A stretch of DNA of 64,000 nt from Mucilaginibacter ginsenosidivorans (GTDB taxonomy: Bacteria; Bacteroidota; Bacteroidia; Sphingobacteriales; Sphingobacteriaceae), in assembly GCF_007971025.1 (NCBI RefSeq), contig NZ_CP042436.1, forward strand, positions 558,001 to 622,000, given 5' to 3'. Both the position numbers and the translations under genes were made by a program. The number at the start of each line of letters is the position of its first letter. Within the stretch, counting starts at the first letter, position 1. The notes under the pieces were generated by a model. The model had not been told where the DNA came from and ran no database searches. It worked only from the letters and a program-made list of their open reading frames with translations. Of this stretch, positions 27,928 through 35,526 are shown in pieces.

Positions 27928-27958
27928 GACCGGCCATCAAATAATTTGATCGCCGGTC
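27928..27958. repeat. Strong 31-nt inverted repeat downstream of phospholipase C
   Basis: GACCGGC-c-ATCAAAT and ATTTGAT-c-GCCGGTC flank a single central base: 14 of 15 pairs match. No T tract follows on the minus strand, so it is either a non-canonical terminator, an RNA-stabilising hairpin or an operator for the lipoprotein gene that starts 61 bp away. Confidence 0.6.
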
Positions 27959-28004
27959 GGGAAAACTTTAGGCAACGGGTACTAAGGCAGAGAACACGAT
28001 AATC

Positions 28005-30563
28005 TTATATTATCCTGCCCATAAAAGGGTCGCTGTAACTCGCTTTACCTGTCTCCACACGACCTGCATATCGCTTTTCAAAATTTTCATACCCAGCAAT
28101 TTTTACGCTGAAATCGTACCAACCATAACTTTTCGCGAGGTCTAATACCAGGGTAGTTTTTCCCGGCGCCGGCAGAGTTTTAGTGTGATTATTTATTTTG
28201 TAGGAGTGGTCGGTTATTTCGATTGTCTGCTGTTTTTTACTTGCATTAGCCAGGGTCAATATTATATTGCCCGTTAGCTTCTTACTATCTGCAAGGCCAC
28301 CCTGGTAATTAAAATCAACGTTTATATCCGGGTCCTGTGCATTCCCCCTGAAGCCGCGGTAAAAACCATTGGGACCATACACGCGCAGGTGATAGTTTTT
28401 ATCTTCGAACTCATGCAGCGGCCAGTTGTCGGCAATGGTATCTCCGGCAGTTAAACCATACGACCAGGTGCGGACATTTTCAAAGCCGTTGCCGTCTCTT
28501 TTTTGGTAGCGGCCGGGCGCGTACACATTAAATGGGGCGCCAATGGCTTTCTCACCAAATACCTTATTGCCTGCGGTAAATTTTATTTCAAACGAGCCCT
28601 TATCGGCGCTTAATTTTCCATCGGCATGAAGCTCGTACGCCAGGGCACATGATGGCTTGATGCCTTTTTCCTGCTGTGCCATATAAGGTGCGGAGTGAGG
28701 GGCCCTGTTGATACCCGAAATCTCGTCTTTAGTTAATAACTTATAATCGGAGGGCAATTTTTTGAATTGCGCTTTGTGTATACCTTCAACAACATCGTCC
28801 CTTTTCAAAAATTCAGGGCTGGCTATCTGTTCGCCATTGTAGGGCCTGAAAACCGAGGTAAGATCGCCGCAAACAACCCTGCGCCAGTCGCTGATATTCG
28901 GCTCAACTACTTTCTTTCCCGTCTTTTTTGACAAGAAATGTTCCAGGAACTGTAGTGTTGATGTGTGGTCGAACACTTCGGAATTAACGAAGCCGCCTTT
29001 GCTCCATGGCGACGCGATAACCATAGGCACACGGAACCCAAGGCCTATCGAACTTTCACGGTCATAATGAATGGGAAAATCCTTGCGGTCCTGTTCCTGG
29101 TCGAGTGTAACAAACTCAACCCTGGTGTCCATGCCATTGGATACTTTTCCGGTACCCTCTTTATGCGAATGTGGGGCGACAAATGGCGGCACGTGGTCGA
29201 AATAACCATCGTTCTCATCGTAAGTAAGAATGAAGATGGTCTTTTTCCATACGTCGGGGTTTTGCGTCAGTATATCCAGTGCTTCCGATACGTACCATGC
29301 GCCGTACCACGCCGAGCTCGGATGGTCGCTGAAATGTTCGGGGGCTGTCAACCAGGAGACTGTGGGTAAGTGTCCATTCTTCACATCCTCCCTGAACTGG
29401 TGCAGCACATCGCCTTTTGGCACCTGTACTTCGCGGGAAGTCCCTTCATCGTCGTATTTTAAGGTGGCCAATGTATGATAGTCGGGGTCGTTTATATTCG
29501 TACTGAACGCCTTCAAATGAATGCTTTTCTCATGATTGGGCAACTTGTCGAAATCACCGGGCTTGCGAATCTCCTTTTCCTTTTTTACAGCATCCAGGTA
29601 GTTTTGCATGTCCTTTTGCTGATGCTTGAGATGATCGATATGGGCATCACCGGCAGGCAGTGCGTCTATCTTTTTTTGTAGCTCATCTATCAGGGCTGGC
29701 AACTGATTTAGTCTTTTGCCTATTGCCTCAATATGTTTTGGATGAAGATGGATATTATATTGTTTGAAAAACTCCAATGGATTATCCTGGAAATTAGATA
29801 ACCAGGGGTCTTCCTCGCCATCAAAACCAACGTCTATCGCTACCTCATTCTGATAGCATTTCCACGATATACCCAATTCCTCCAAACGTTCAGGAAAAGT
29901 GGTCCATTTTAACGTACCGTAATCCATATCCTCGTTCCAGACATTGGCCTTCGAATGTTCGTTTTGCTCCTCCCTTACCGTACCCGTCCAGAAATAAAGC
30001 CTGTTGGGATTGGTACCTGTTAGCGAGGAACAGAAATTCTGGTCGCATACGGTAAACGCATCGGCCAGCGCATAGTAAAAAGGAATATCTTCACGGTTAT
30101 GATGGCCCAGGGTTAAAGGCATGTGGCTATATTCTTTGATACTGTTCTTTTTCTCTTCCAGCCATTTGTCAAATTTGCCATCATTCCGCGCGTCAACCTG
30201 GTTTTGCCACGAATGCGGAAGCGAGCTCATCCAGGTAGCTTTGGTATTTTTAATATCGAGATGAAACGGTGCAAAAGTCTCTCCTTCCGCGTTGGATTGG
30301 AGCCAAACTAAGTTGCCGTTGGGAAGATTGATAGCGCGCGGATCGTTAAAGCCACGAACGCCTTTTAGGGTGCCGTAGGTATGGTCGAACGAACGGTTTT
30401 CCTGCATCAGTATCACAATATGTTCGGCATCCATATAGGTGCTGCCTACCGGGGCGTTTATCGCCATTGCTTTTTGGATCGACGCCGGTATCAAATTGGC
30501 CACACCCGCAGCGCCTGCTAAAAGGGCTGCCTTTTTTAGGAAATCTCTTCTTGAGTCGCTCAT
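28005..30563 (-). CDS. Tat-exported phosphocholine-type phospholipase C
   Basis: An 852-residue acid-phosphatase-superfamily phospholipase C. The twin-arginine leader SRRDFLKKAALLAGAAG shows export in folded form. The catalytic phosphoesterase domain (about 45-560) includes MQENRSFDHTYGTLKG and TYDENDGYFDHVPPF; two C-terminal DUF756-type beta domains follow (about 640-850). The family releases phosphocholine (and in some members phosphoethanolamine) from phospholipids and sphingomyelin. The gene runs in the same direction as the FAD oxidase-transporter-HAD operon, 100 bp downstream, so phosphonolipids are a possible substrate class (inference). Confidence 0.93.
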   Translation of the reverse strand: MSDSRRDFLKKAALLAGAAGVANLIPASIQKAMAINAPVGSTYMDAEHIVILMQENRSFDHTYGTLKGVRGFNDPRAINLPNGNLVWLQSNAEGETFAPFHLDIKNTKATWMSSLPHSWQNQVDARNDGKFDKWLEEKKNSIKEYSHMPLTLGHHNREDIPFYYALADAFTVCDQNFCSSLTGTNPNRLYFWTGTVREEQNEHSKANVWNEDMDYGTLKWTTFPERLEELGISWKCYQNEVAIDVGFDGEEDPWLSNFQDNPLEFFKQYNIHLHPKHIEAIGKRLNQLPALIDELQKKIDALPAGDAHIDHLKHQQKDMQNYLDAVKKEKEIRKPGDFDKLPNHEKSIHLKAFSTNINDPDYHTLATLKYDDEGTSREVQVPKGDVLHQFREDVKNGHLPTVSWLTAPEHFSDHPSSAWYGAWYVSEALDILTQNPDVWKKTIFILTYDENDGYFDHVPPFVAPHSHKEGTGKVSNGMDTRVEFVTLDQEQDRKDFPIHYDRESSIGLGFRVPMVIASPWSKGGFVNSEVFDHTSTLQFLEHFLSKKTGKKVVEPNISDWRRVVCGDLTSVFRPYNGEQIASPEFLKRDDVVEGIHKAQFKKLPSDYKLLTKDEISGINRAPHSAPYMAQQEKGIKPSCALAYELHADGKLSADKGSFEIKFTAGNKVFGEKAIGAPFNVYAPGRYQKRDGNGFENVRTWSYGLTAGDTIADNWPLHEFEDKNYHLRVYGPNGFYRGFRGNAQDPDINVDFNYQGGLADSKKLTGNIILTLANASKKQQTIEITDHSYKINNHTKTLPAPGKTTLVLDLAKSYGWYDFSVKIAGYENFEKRYAGRVETGKASYSDPFMGRII

Positions 30564-30575
30564 AGTGTTAATTTC

Positions 30576-30661
30576 AAATGTGCAAATATGCAGATGTGCA
30601 GATTAGCAAGGTTTGTAAATAGTTGGCATTATGCATTTGCACGTTTACGCATCTGCACATG
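30576..30661. repeat. Imperfect inverted repeat between phospholipase C and FAD oxidase genes
   Basis: Two 26-nt arms built from ATGTGCA/GATGTGCA-like words match at 19 of 26 positions when one arm is reverse-complemented. All seven mismatches are transitions, so many would still pair as G-U in RNA. Similar TGCAAATTGC words occur at 3181-3205. Likely a dispersed intergenic repeat of the genus; a transcript-attenuating role is possible. Confidence 0.6.
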
Positions 30662-30663
30662 GT

Positions 30664-31788
30664 TTACCTGCTGCCGATATATTCCTCGCATAAGCCGAAA
30701 GACAATGTCATGCCATTACCTCCTATACCATTGATTATAGTAACACCTGCTTCAGGTTCCAATATCAGTTCGGTGCGGCCGTCCATCATTTTCGGATAGA
30801 TGCCATGCCACGATTGCATTAGCTGCCAGTCCTTAAAGCTGGCAAAAGTATGTAAGTAATCCGTTATCATCCGGTTGATAAATTCTTTATCGAATGGATC
30901 ATGCACCAGCCCGTATTCGTGCGAGTCGCCGATGGTCAGTTCGCCGCCGCCGTTTTGCGAAACCATTACATGAATACCCCATTTAAGATATTCCGGGTAT
31001 TGTTCCTCGTAGCGTTTCCGTAATTGGGGTAATGAAGCAGCGGCCTTAAAACCAGGATAATGTATCATGGAAAGCCCACCGCAAAGCGCCGGACCTATGC
31101 GCCATCCATCGGGCTGGGCAACCAGGCGCATCATCTGCAGTTTGCATTTGGTAATGTCGGTCGCTAAAAATAATTCAGGGTAGAGTGTTTCAAAATCGGC
31201 CCCGCTGCAAACAAATATTTCATCTGCTTCCCAGCTTAATGCGCCTGAAAATACTTTAGGGTATTCAATTTTACTGATGGCAGTATTCCAATGAAATTCG
31301 ACATCATATTTACCGGCAAGGTATTGTGCCACCTGCCCTATAGCCACCCTCGATTCGACGATCATTTCCTCGCCGCTCCAAAGGGCGCCTTTGAGACCGT
31401 CCGGATTAACGGCCTGCGATCTTTCGAGCGCCTGCGCCGGGGTAAGTAAAGCGCAATCGCGGTACTTTTCGTTTACCTCGACATATTCGCGTATCGCCTG
31501 CAACTCATCATCCTCGTAGGCCAGATGCATGGAACCCACCTCATCGTGCCAGATACCAGCTTCTGTACAGACCTCTTTCCAGATACTCCGCGACAATATA
31601 GCCCGCTCAAACAACGGACCGGTAGCTTGGCCGATGGGCCATATCATACCAAAATTACGGATGGATGCACCAACCGCCCTTTCATTCCGTTCAAAAACGG
31701 TTACCCGGTAACCCCGCAAAGCCAGCGCCCTTGCGGTTGCCAGGCCAACGATACCTGCACCAATCACTATTGCTGACGAATTTTTCAT
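30664..31788 (-). CDS. FAD-dependent amine oxidase of phosphonate clusters (TIGR03364 type)
   Basis: A 374-residue flavoprotein of the glycine oxidase/D-amino-acid oxidase fold. The FAD motif IVIGAGIVGLATARALALRG opens the protein, ERNERAVGASIRNFGMIWP follows, and GIGGNGMTLSFG closes the FAD site. This branch recurs next to phosphonatase-like HAD hydrolases; related enzymes have been reported to oxidise N-methyl-2-aminoethylphosphonate or 2-aminoethylphosphonate to phosphonoacetaldehyde without a transaminase. The start is ATG at 31786-31788, overlapping the transporter stop by 4 bp; a longer frame upstream lies inside the transporter gene. Third gene of the operon. Confidence 0.85.
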   Translation of the reverse strand: MKNSSAIVIGAGIVGLATARALALRGYRVTVFERNERAVGASIRNFGMIWPIGQATGPLFERAILSRSIWKEVCTEAGIWHDEVGSMHLAYEDDELQAIREYVEVNEKYRDCALLTPAQALERSQAVNPDGLKGALWSGEEMIVESRVAIGQVAQYLAGKYDVEFHWNTAISKIEYPKVFSGALSWEADEIFVCSGADFETLYPELFLATDITKCKLQMMRLVAQPDGWRIGPALCGGLSMIHYPGFKAAASLPQLRKRYEEQYPEYLKWGIHVMVSQNGGGELTIGDSHEYGLVHDPFDKEFINRMITDYLHTFASFKDWQLMQSWHGIYPKMMDGRTELILEPEAGVTIINGIGGNGMTLSFGLCEEYIGSR

Positions 31789-33092
31789 ACCGGTAAAATA
31801 GTCATTTCTTGTTCTTCCAATTCCCTGCCTTGTTTGCGTGCGGTGCGGAGAAAATACATTAATGATAAGGTGGCGCAAATACCGCCGACTACCGCAACAG
31901 CCAGCACGCTATCCCTGAAAAACTCTCCCCAGCTAACGCCCGGATGGCCAAGTTCTTTTACAAGCAGCACACTGATACTGCCGAGGTAACCTATTGAATC
32001 GGCCACATAAATGAGGAAGCCGACATTACCTTTATAATGAAACGAGGCCAAAAGCCGCTCGAAAAAAACAGCATTATACGGTACATAACCCATGTACAAC
32101 CCCAAACCGGCCAGAGTCATCCAAACCATCGGGCCTATCAGCCCCAAGGCAAATAACACTGTACCGATACCTATAAGCACGCAACCCGCGATGATCATGA
32201 CATGGATAAGCGCAAACGCTTTCAGGTTTTTGCGAACGAGTATGAGCAAACTCATCGCGATCAATACTGCTACCGATATAATGGTATCGATCTTGGTGTA
32301 TATCGTGTTATCTTTAATGCCCAGGCCGGCCCATATCTCTACTTCAAAATTGTCCCTTACATCGCGCATAATGGTCAGCAATACATAGATGACAAGCGTA
32401 AGGATAATGCCCGGTAGAAAACGCTGCAGGAAGCTTTTACGCTCAGCAGCATCCATTGGCAGACGCTTGGTGCGCAGGCGTATATCCTCGGCGGTCGGCG
32501 GTGGCATTAATTCGAGCAGGAATACAAACAACAGGAGCGGGATGACAAACAATGCCCCTGTTATAAAAGGCATGTTAAACTCGCTGATATGAAATGAGCT
32601 CATGAGCATCCTTGCCACGGTCTTAACAAATCCTGAAGCAAATATCAGGCTAATAGAAAGCACCGCTGCCATAAATTCTGTCGACTTGCGGCCCTCAAGA
32701 TACCCGAAAACAAGGCCCCATATCAACCCCAGTGGAAAGCCGTTGATGAACAGGAATATAATATTGTAAGGGGCGGGTACAACAGCAAAAAGCAGCAATG
32801 CCAGCCAGGCAATGCCTATCAGCAACAAAATGCTTTTGGCGCGCTGCCCGGGCTTTAACTCGGATATAAATTTGATACCGTAAAACTTGCTCATGGTATA
32901 ACCGATGATCTGCGCGATGACCAGCCATACTTTGTAATCGACGTGCAGGTATTGTATACCCGAAAAAGTGCCGGCGGCGTAAGCCTTCCGAAACGCGTAC
33001 ATACAGGTATAAGCCCCAAATGACGAAATTGCCGCCATCAGCGAAACCAGTCCGTAGGGCCATTGAGCCACTTTTGCCCGCAGCTTTTCCAT
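31785..33092 (-). CDS. MFS transporter-like membrane protein (DUF5690 type)
   Basis: A 435-residue inner-membrane protein with about 12 helices, beginning with a cytosolic stretch and SFGAYTCMYAFRKAYAAG. The overall shape resembles glycerol-3-phosphate:phosphate antiporter-like MFS proteins; I match it to the DUF5690 family from memory. Between the HAD hydrolase (5-bp gap) and the FAD oxidase (ATGA overlap), so it is the likely inner-membrane importer of an organophosphonate or its amine derivative. Confidence 0.82.
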   Translation of the reverse strand: MEKLRAKVAQWPYGLVSLMAAISSFGAYTCMYAFRKAYAAGTFSGIQYLHVDYKVWLVIAQIIGYTMSKFYGIKFISELKPGQRAKSILLLIGIAWLALLLFAVVPAPYNIIFLFINGFPLGLIWGLVFGYLEGRKSTEFMAAVLSISLIFASGFVKTVARMLMSSFHISEFNMPFITGALFVIPLLLFVFLLELMPPPTAEDIRLRTKRLPMDAAERKSFLQRFLPGIILTLVIYVLLTIMRDVRDNFEVEIWAGLGIKDNTIYTKIDTIISVAVLIAMSLLILVRKNLKAFALIHVMIIAGCVLIGIGTVLFALGLIGPMVWMTLAGLGLYMGYVPYNAVFFERLLASFHYKGNVGFLIYVADSIGYLGSISVLLVKELGHPGVSWGEFFRDSVLAVAVVGGICATLSLMYFLRTARKQGRELEEQEMTILPV

Positions 33093-33097
33093 TAATG

Positions 33098-33784
33098 TTA
33101 TTGATTGATGATGTCGATCACTTCAGCAATATCGTCGATGATATGGGTTGGCTGGTATTCCTCCAGTTCTTCCCCGGTGAATATCCCCGTAGTAACCCCG
33201 ATAACATATTTGCAGCCGGCGTTCAGCCCTTCGCGCATATCCACTTCAGTATCGCCAACCTTGGCTACTTCGAGCGGATCGGTTATGCCTGCCTCATACA
33301 TCATTTTTTGTATCATAAACGGGTGAGGACGGCCCAATTCCACTTCATCCGAACCGACCAGGTAATCGATCAGCCCTTTCTCGCGCCACTGCAGGCGGTC
33401 CACTACCGTTTCGGCAATATCCTTTGAAAAGCCGGTATTAACACCAACAAGTACACCCTGATCATGCAATTCGGCAAAAGTTTCCTCGACATTAGGCAGA
33501 GGTTCGATACCCGGCTCATTCCGGTAAAACCAGATCATCTGCTTTACAAACTCGCGGTGTATCTCATTAACCAGTTCCGGCGTTATTTTGGACTCATCAG
33601 GTTCGTGCAGATGCAGCATTTGGGTGATGGCCTGGTTCTTTTCATAACCCATTAATGGGTTTATCATTTCAAGGGGTATCTCGTAATTATACTTTTTCAG
33701 CGCAGCCTGGAATGCTTTGCTTACATTATGATCATCCTTAACCGTTGTGCCGGCTATATCAAAAACAACTAATTTAATGGACAT
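33098..33784 (-). CDS. Phosphonatase-like HAD hydrolase (PhnX-like)
   Basis: A 228-residue HAD enzyme close to phosphonoacetaldehyde hydrolase. Motif I is DIAGTT (Asp9 nucleophile, with Ala in place of the second Asp), a phosphonatase hallmark. The cap domain keeps a lysine in LMGYEKNQ, aligned with the Schiff-base lysine of PhnX, and Arg in GRPHP replaces the usual HAD lysine. It should split phosphonoacetaldehyde or a close analogue into an aldehyde and phosphate. ATG at 33782-33784 is chosen: an in-frame TTG at 33806 lies inside the promoter. First gene of the leftward operon. Confidence 0.87.
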   Translation of the reverse strand: MSIKLVVFDIAGTTVKDDHNVSKAFQAALKKYNYEIPLEMINPLMGYEKNQAITQMLHLHEPDESKITPELVNEIHREFVKQMIWFYRNEPGIEPLPNVEETFAELHDQGVLVGVNTGFSKDIAETVVDRLQWREKGLIDYLVGSDEVELGRPHPFMIQKMMYEAGITDPLEVAKVGDTEVDMREGLNAGCKYVIGVTTGIFTGEELEEYQPTHIIDDIAEVIDIINQ

Positions 33785-33803
33785 AGAGGGTCGTATTTTG
33801 TTG

Positions 33804-33844
33804 AGCAATACTAAACTTAGTTTATTAATATCAAACCAAATTTA
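33804..33844 (-). promoter_or_regulatory. Promoter with dual palindromic operator, phosphonate operon
   Basis: The palindrome TAAACTTAGTTTA (33812-33824) lies within a 24-base stretch (33804-33827) that recurs exactly, on the other strand, before susC at 35463-35486. A degenerate second palindrome, CAAACCAAATTTA (33832-33844), is centred 20 bp upstream. Read on the minus strand, TAGTATTG (33813-33806) is a near-perfect TAnnTTTG -7 element overlapping the first palindrome. This places transcription start about 15 nt before the ATG at 33784. Confidence 0.75.
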
Positions 33845-33958
33845 TGTTAAAGTTTGGTTAAGATAGTTTATTGGGTTGATTATGTGAGCGGTTGATTAAG
33901 TTTTAGTTGTCGAAATAAATAACCAAATCAACTTAATCCAACCTAATCAACCGGTCAA

Positions 33959-34537
33959 CTACTTCTTCTCCTCAAAAAAATAAACCACCAGCATGCTGGC
34001 CGGCCCGTCGCCTACATTAACAGGGGTATGGGGGATACGACCGTCGAAGAGCATGGAGTCGCCCTGTTGCAGTTTTATCTTTTCATCGTTGAACCGGTAC
34101 TCGATATCGCCCGAGAGGATGTACTTGTATTCATAGGCGTCCGTCTCGACCAAAGGGCGGGTGGCATTTGGTTCCAATTCGAGCAATACGACGTCGATGG
34201 TAGAATGATCTACAAATTTTGTCAGTATGCGCCGGTAGCTGAAACCAGTTGTGTGCTCCTTTTCAAAATACTCGTACTCATCTTTCCGCATCACCAGTAT
34301 AGGCGACTGCTGACCGGGGGTGCGGATATCTTTGAAAAATTCGTTAAGATCTATTTCAAGCGCTTTTATGATGTCTATCAGCACCATTAGCGATGGTATG
34401 GTGCGGCTATTTTCTATCTGCGAGATAAGGCCCTTGCTCACGTTGGCAAGGCTGGCAAGTTCCTGGACGGTAATATTTTTATCGCGGCGGCGTTCTTTTA
34501 TGCGGTTACTGATCTGTATCAGTATGTCATCTTCCAT
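33959..34537 (-). CDS. XRE-family regulator with cupin sensor domain
   Basis: A 192-residue regulator: N-terminal helix-turn-helix (about 8-65, TVQELASLANVSKGLISQIENSRTIP is split around the recognition helix) and a C-terminal cupin_2 barrel (about 110-185, ATRPLVETDAYEYKYILSGDIEYRF, GDSMLFDGRIPHTPVN). The cupin is a small-molecule sensor in this family. It lies between the leftward phosphonate operon and the rightward PhnZ-like and susCD genes, whose two matching operators are its most likely targets. Confidence 0.92.
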   Translation of the reverse strand: MEDDILIQISNRIKERRRDKNITVQELASLANVSKGLISQIENSRTIPSLMVLIDIIKALEIDLNEFFKDIRTPGQQSPILVMRKDEYEYFEKEHTTGFSYRRILTKFVDHSTIDVVLLELEPNATRPLVETDAYEYKYILSGDIEYRFNDEKIKLQQGDSMLFDGRIPHTPVNVGDGPASMLVVYFFEEKK

Positions 34538-34628
34538 AGAAAGGTTTAACGTTGGTTGTATCGCGTTAGTGCTTACAAATTATAAATATAATTGCGTCCG
34601 GTAAAATCGACACAGCAAATAAATTTAA

Positions 34629-34652
34629 GATTTAAACATCTTGCGTTAAATC
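34629..34652. promoter_or_regulatory. Inverted repeat in the XRE-PhnZ divergent spacer
   Basis: GATTTAA (34629-34635) and TTAAATC (34646-34652) are inverted arms 10 nt apart in the 216-bp spacer between the regulator and the PhnZ-like gene. It does not match the AAACTnAGTTT operator. A weak -7-like TTTAATTTG lies at about 34728-34736, before the PhnZ-like gene. Confidence 0.3.
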
Positions 34653-34753
34653 AATGTTATGTTTTAATAATGCATTAAACATTGCGAATACATTACGATG
34701 ATTTAATAATTTCCTAATATCTAATTCTTTAATTTGTCTAAAGCGCTATTACG

Positions 34754-35335
34754 ATGACAAAACCAGTATTTAACCCCGAACCCATAGTGGATGAAGTTTT
34801 CGCTTTATATGAAAAGCATGGCGACGAAGACTATATAGGCGAACCTGTTTCGCAGCTGGAACATATGTCGCAGGCAGCAGTGCTTGCCGAAGAGGAAGGT
34901 TTTGAAGACGAAGTAGTATTAGCTGCATTTTTTCACGATATAGGTCACCTGTGCGCCAGCAACGGTGAAGCTGCAAGTATGGACGGATTTGGTACTATGG
35001 ACCACGAAAAACTTGGGGCCGATTACCTGCGCAATAAAGGCTTCTCTGAAAGAATAGCAACCATGGTGCAAAGTCACGTTGTAGCTAAAAGATATCTTAC
35101 CTATAAATACCCCGAATATTATAACCAGCTTTCGGACGCCAGCAAGGCCACGCTCGAATTCCAGGGCGGCAGGATGACCGAGCAGGAGGCTATCGATTTT
35201 GAGCAAAATCCCGACGCCGAATTATTCATACGCCTCAGGTACTGGGACGACAAGGCCAAGGAAACTAACAAACCAACCCCCGATATATCTCATCTTAAAC
35301 TACTGGCAATAAGTCATTTGTACAAAAACAACTGA
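34754..35335 (+). CDS. PhnZ-like diiron HD-domain oxygenase
   Basis: A 193-residue HD-domain protein of the PhnZ/TmpB group, which uses a mixed-valent diiron centre and O2 to cleave 1-hydroxy-2-aminoethylphosphonates. The residues of marine PhnZ appear with a constant +4 offset: Tyr27 and Glu30 (DYIGEPVSQLEH), His37, His61-Asp62 (HDIGH), His84, His108, Lys112 and Asp165. An ordinary HD hydrolase would lack the Tyr/Glu pair. No PhnY-type hydroxylase is seen in the window, so the hydroxylated substrate must come from elsewhere. Divergent from the XRE regulator and upstream of susC. Confidence 0.88.
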   Translation: MTKPVFNPEPIVDEVFALYEKHGDEDYIGEPVSQLEHMSQAAVLAEEEGFEDEVVLAAFFHDIGHLCASNGEAASMDGFGTMDHEKLGADYLRNKGFSERIATMVQSHVVAKRYLTYKYPEYYNQLSDASKATLEFQGGRMTEQEAIDFEQNPDAELFIRLRYWDDKAKETNKPTPDISHLKLLAISHLYKNN

Positions 35336-35445
35336 CCCTTATTATTGCCTGAATATTAACGAATTGTAAGTCGATTGTAACTCTGCGGTTACAAAATCCA
35401 CCCGTCTTAACTTCCGCTGTACGCAAGCTTAAGCTTTCCTTAATA

Positions 35446-35486
35446 CAAACTTAGTTTACTAATAATAAACTAAGTTTAGTATTGCT
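35446..35486 (+). promoter_or_regulatory. Promoter with dual palindromic operator, susC
   Basis: Two palindromes, CAAACTTAGTTTA (35446-35458) and TAAACTAAGTTTA (35466-35478), have centres 20 bp apart. The second lies in a 24-base element (35463-35486) identical to the reverse complement of 33804-33827. TAGTATTG (35477-35484) is a near-consensus -7 element overlapping the second palindrome. Order relative to the gene (distal palindrome, proximal palindrome, -7) is the same as in the leftward operon. Confidence 0.78.
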
Positions 35487-35526
35487 GTATGAAATTCCAA
35501 CCTCTCTCATCAATTAGTTTAAGCAA

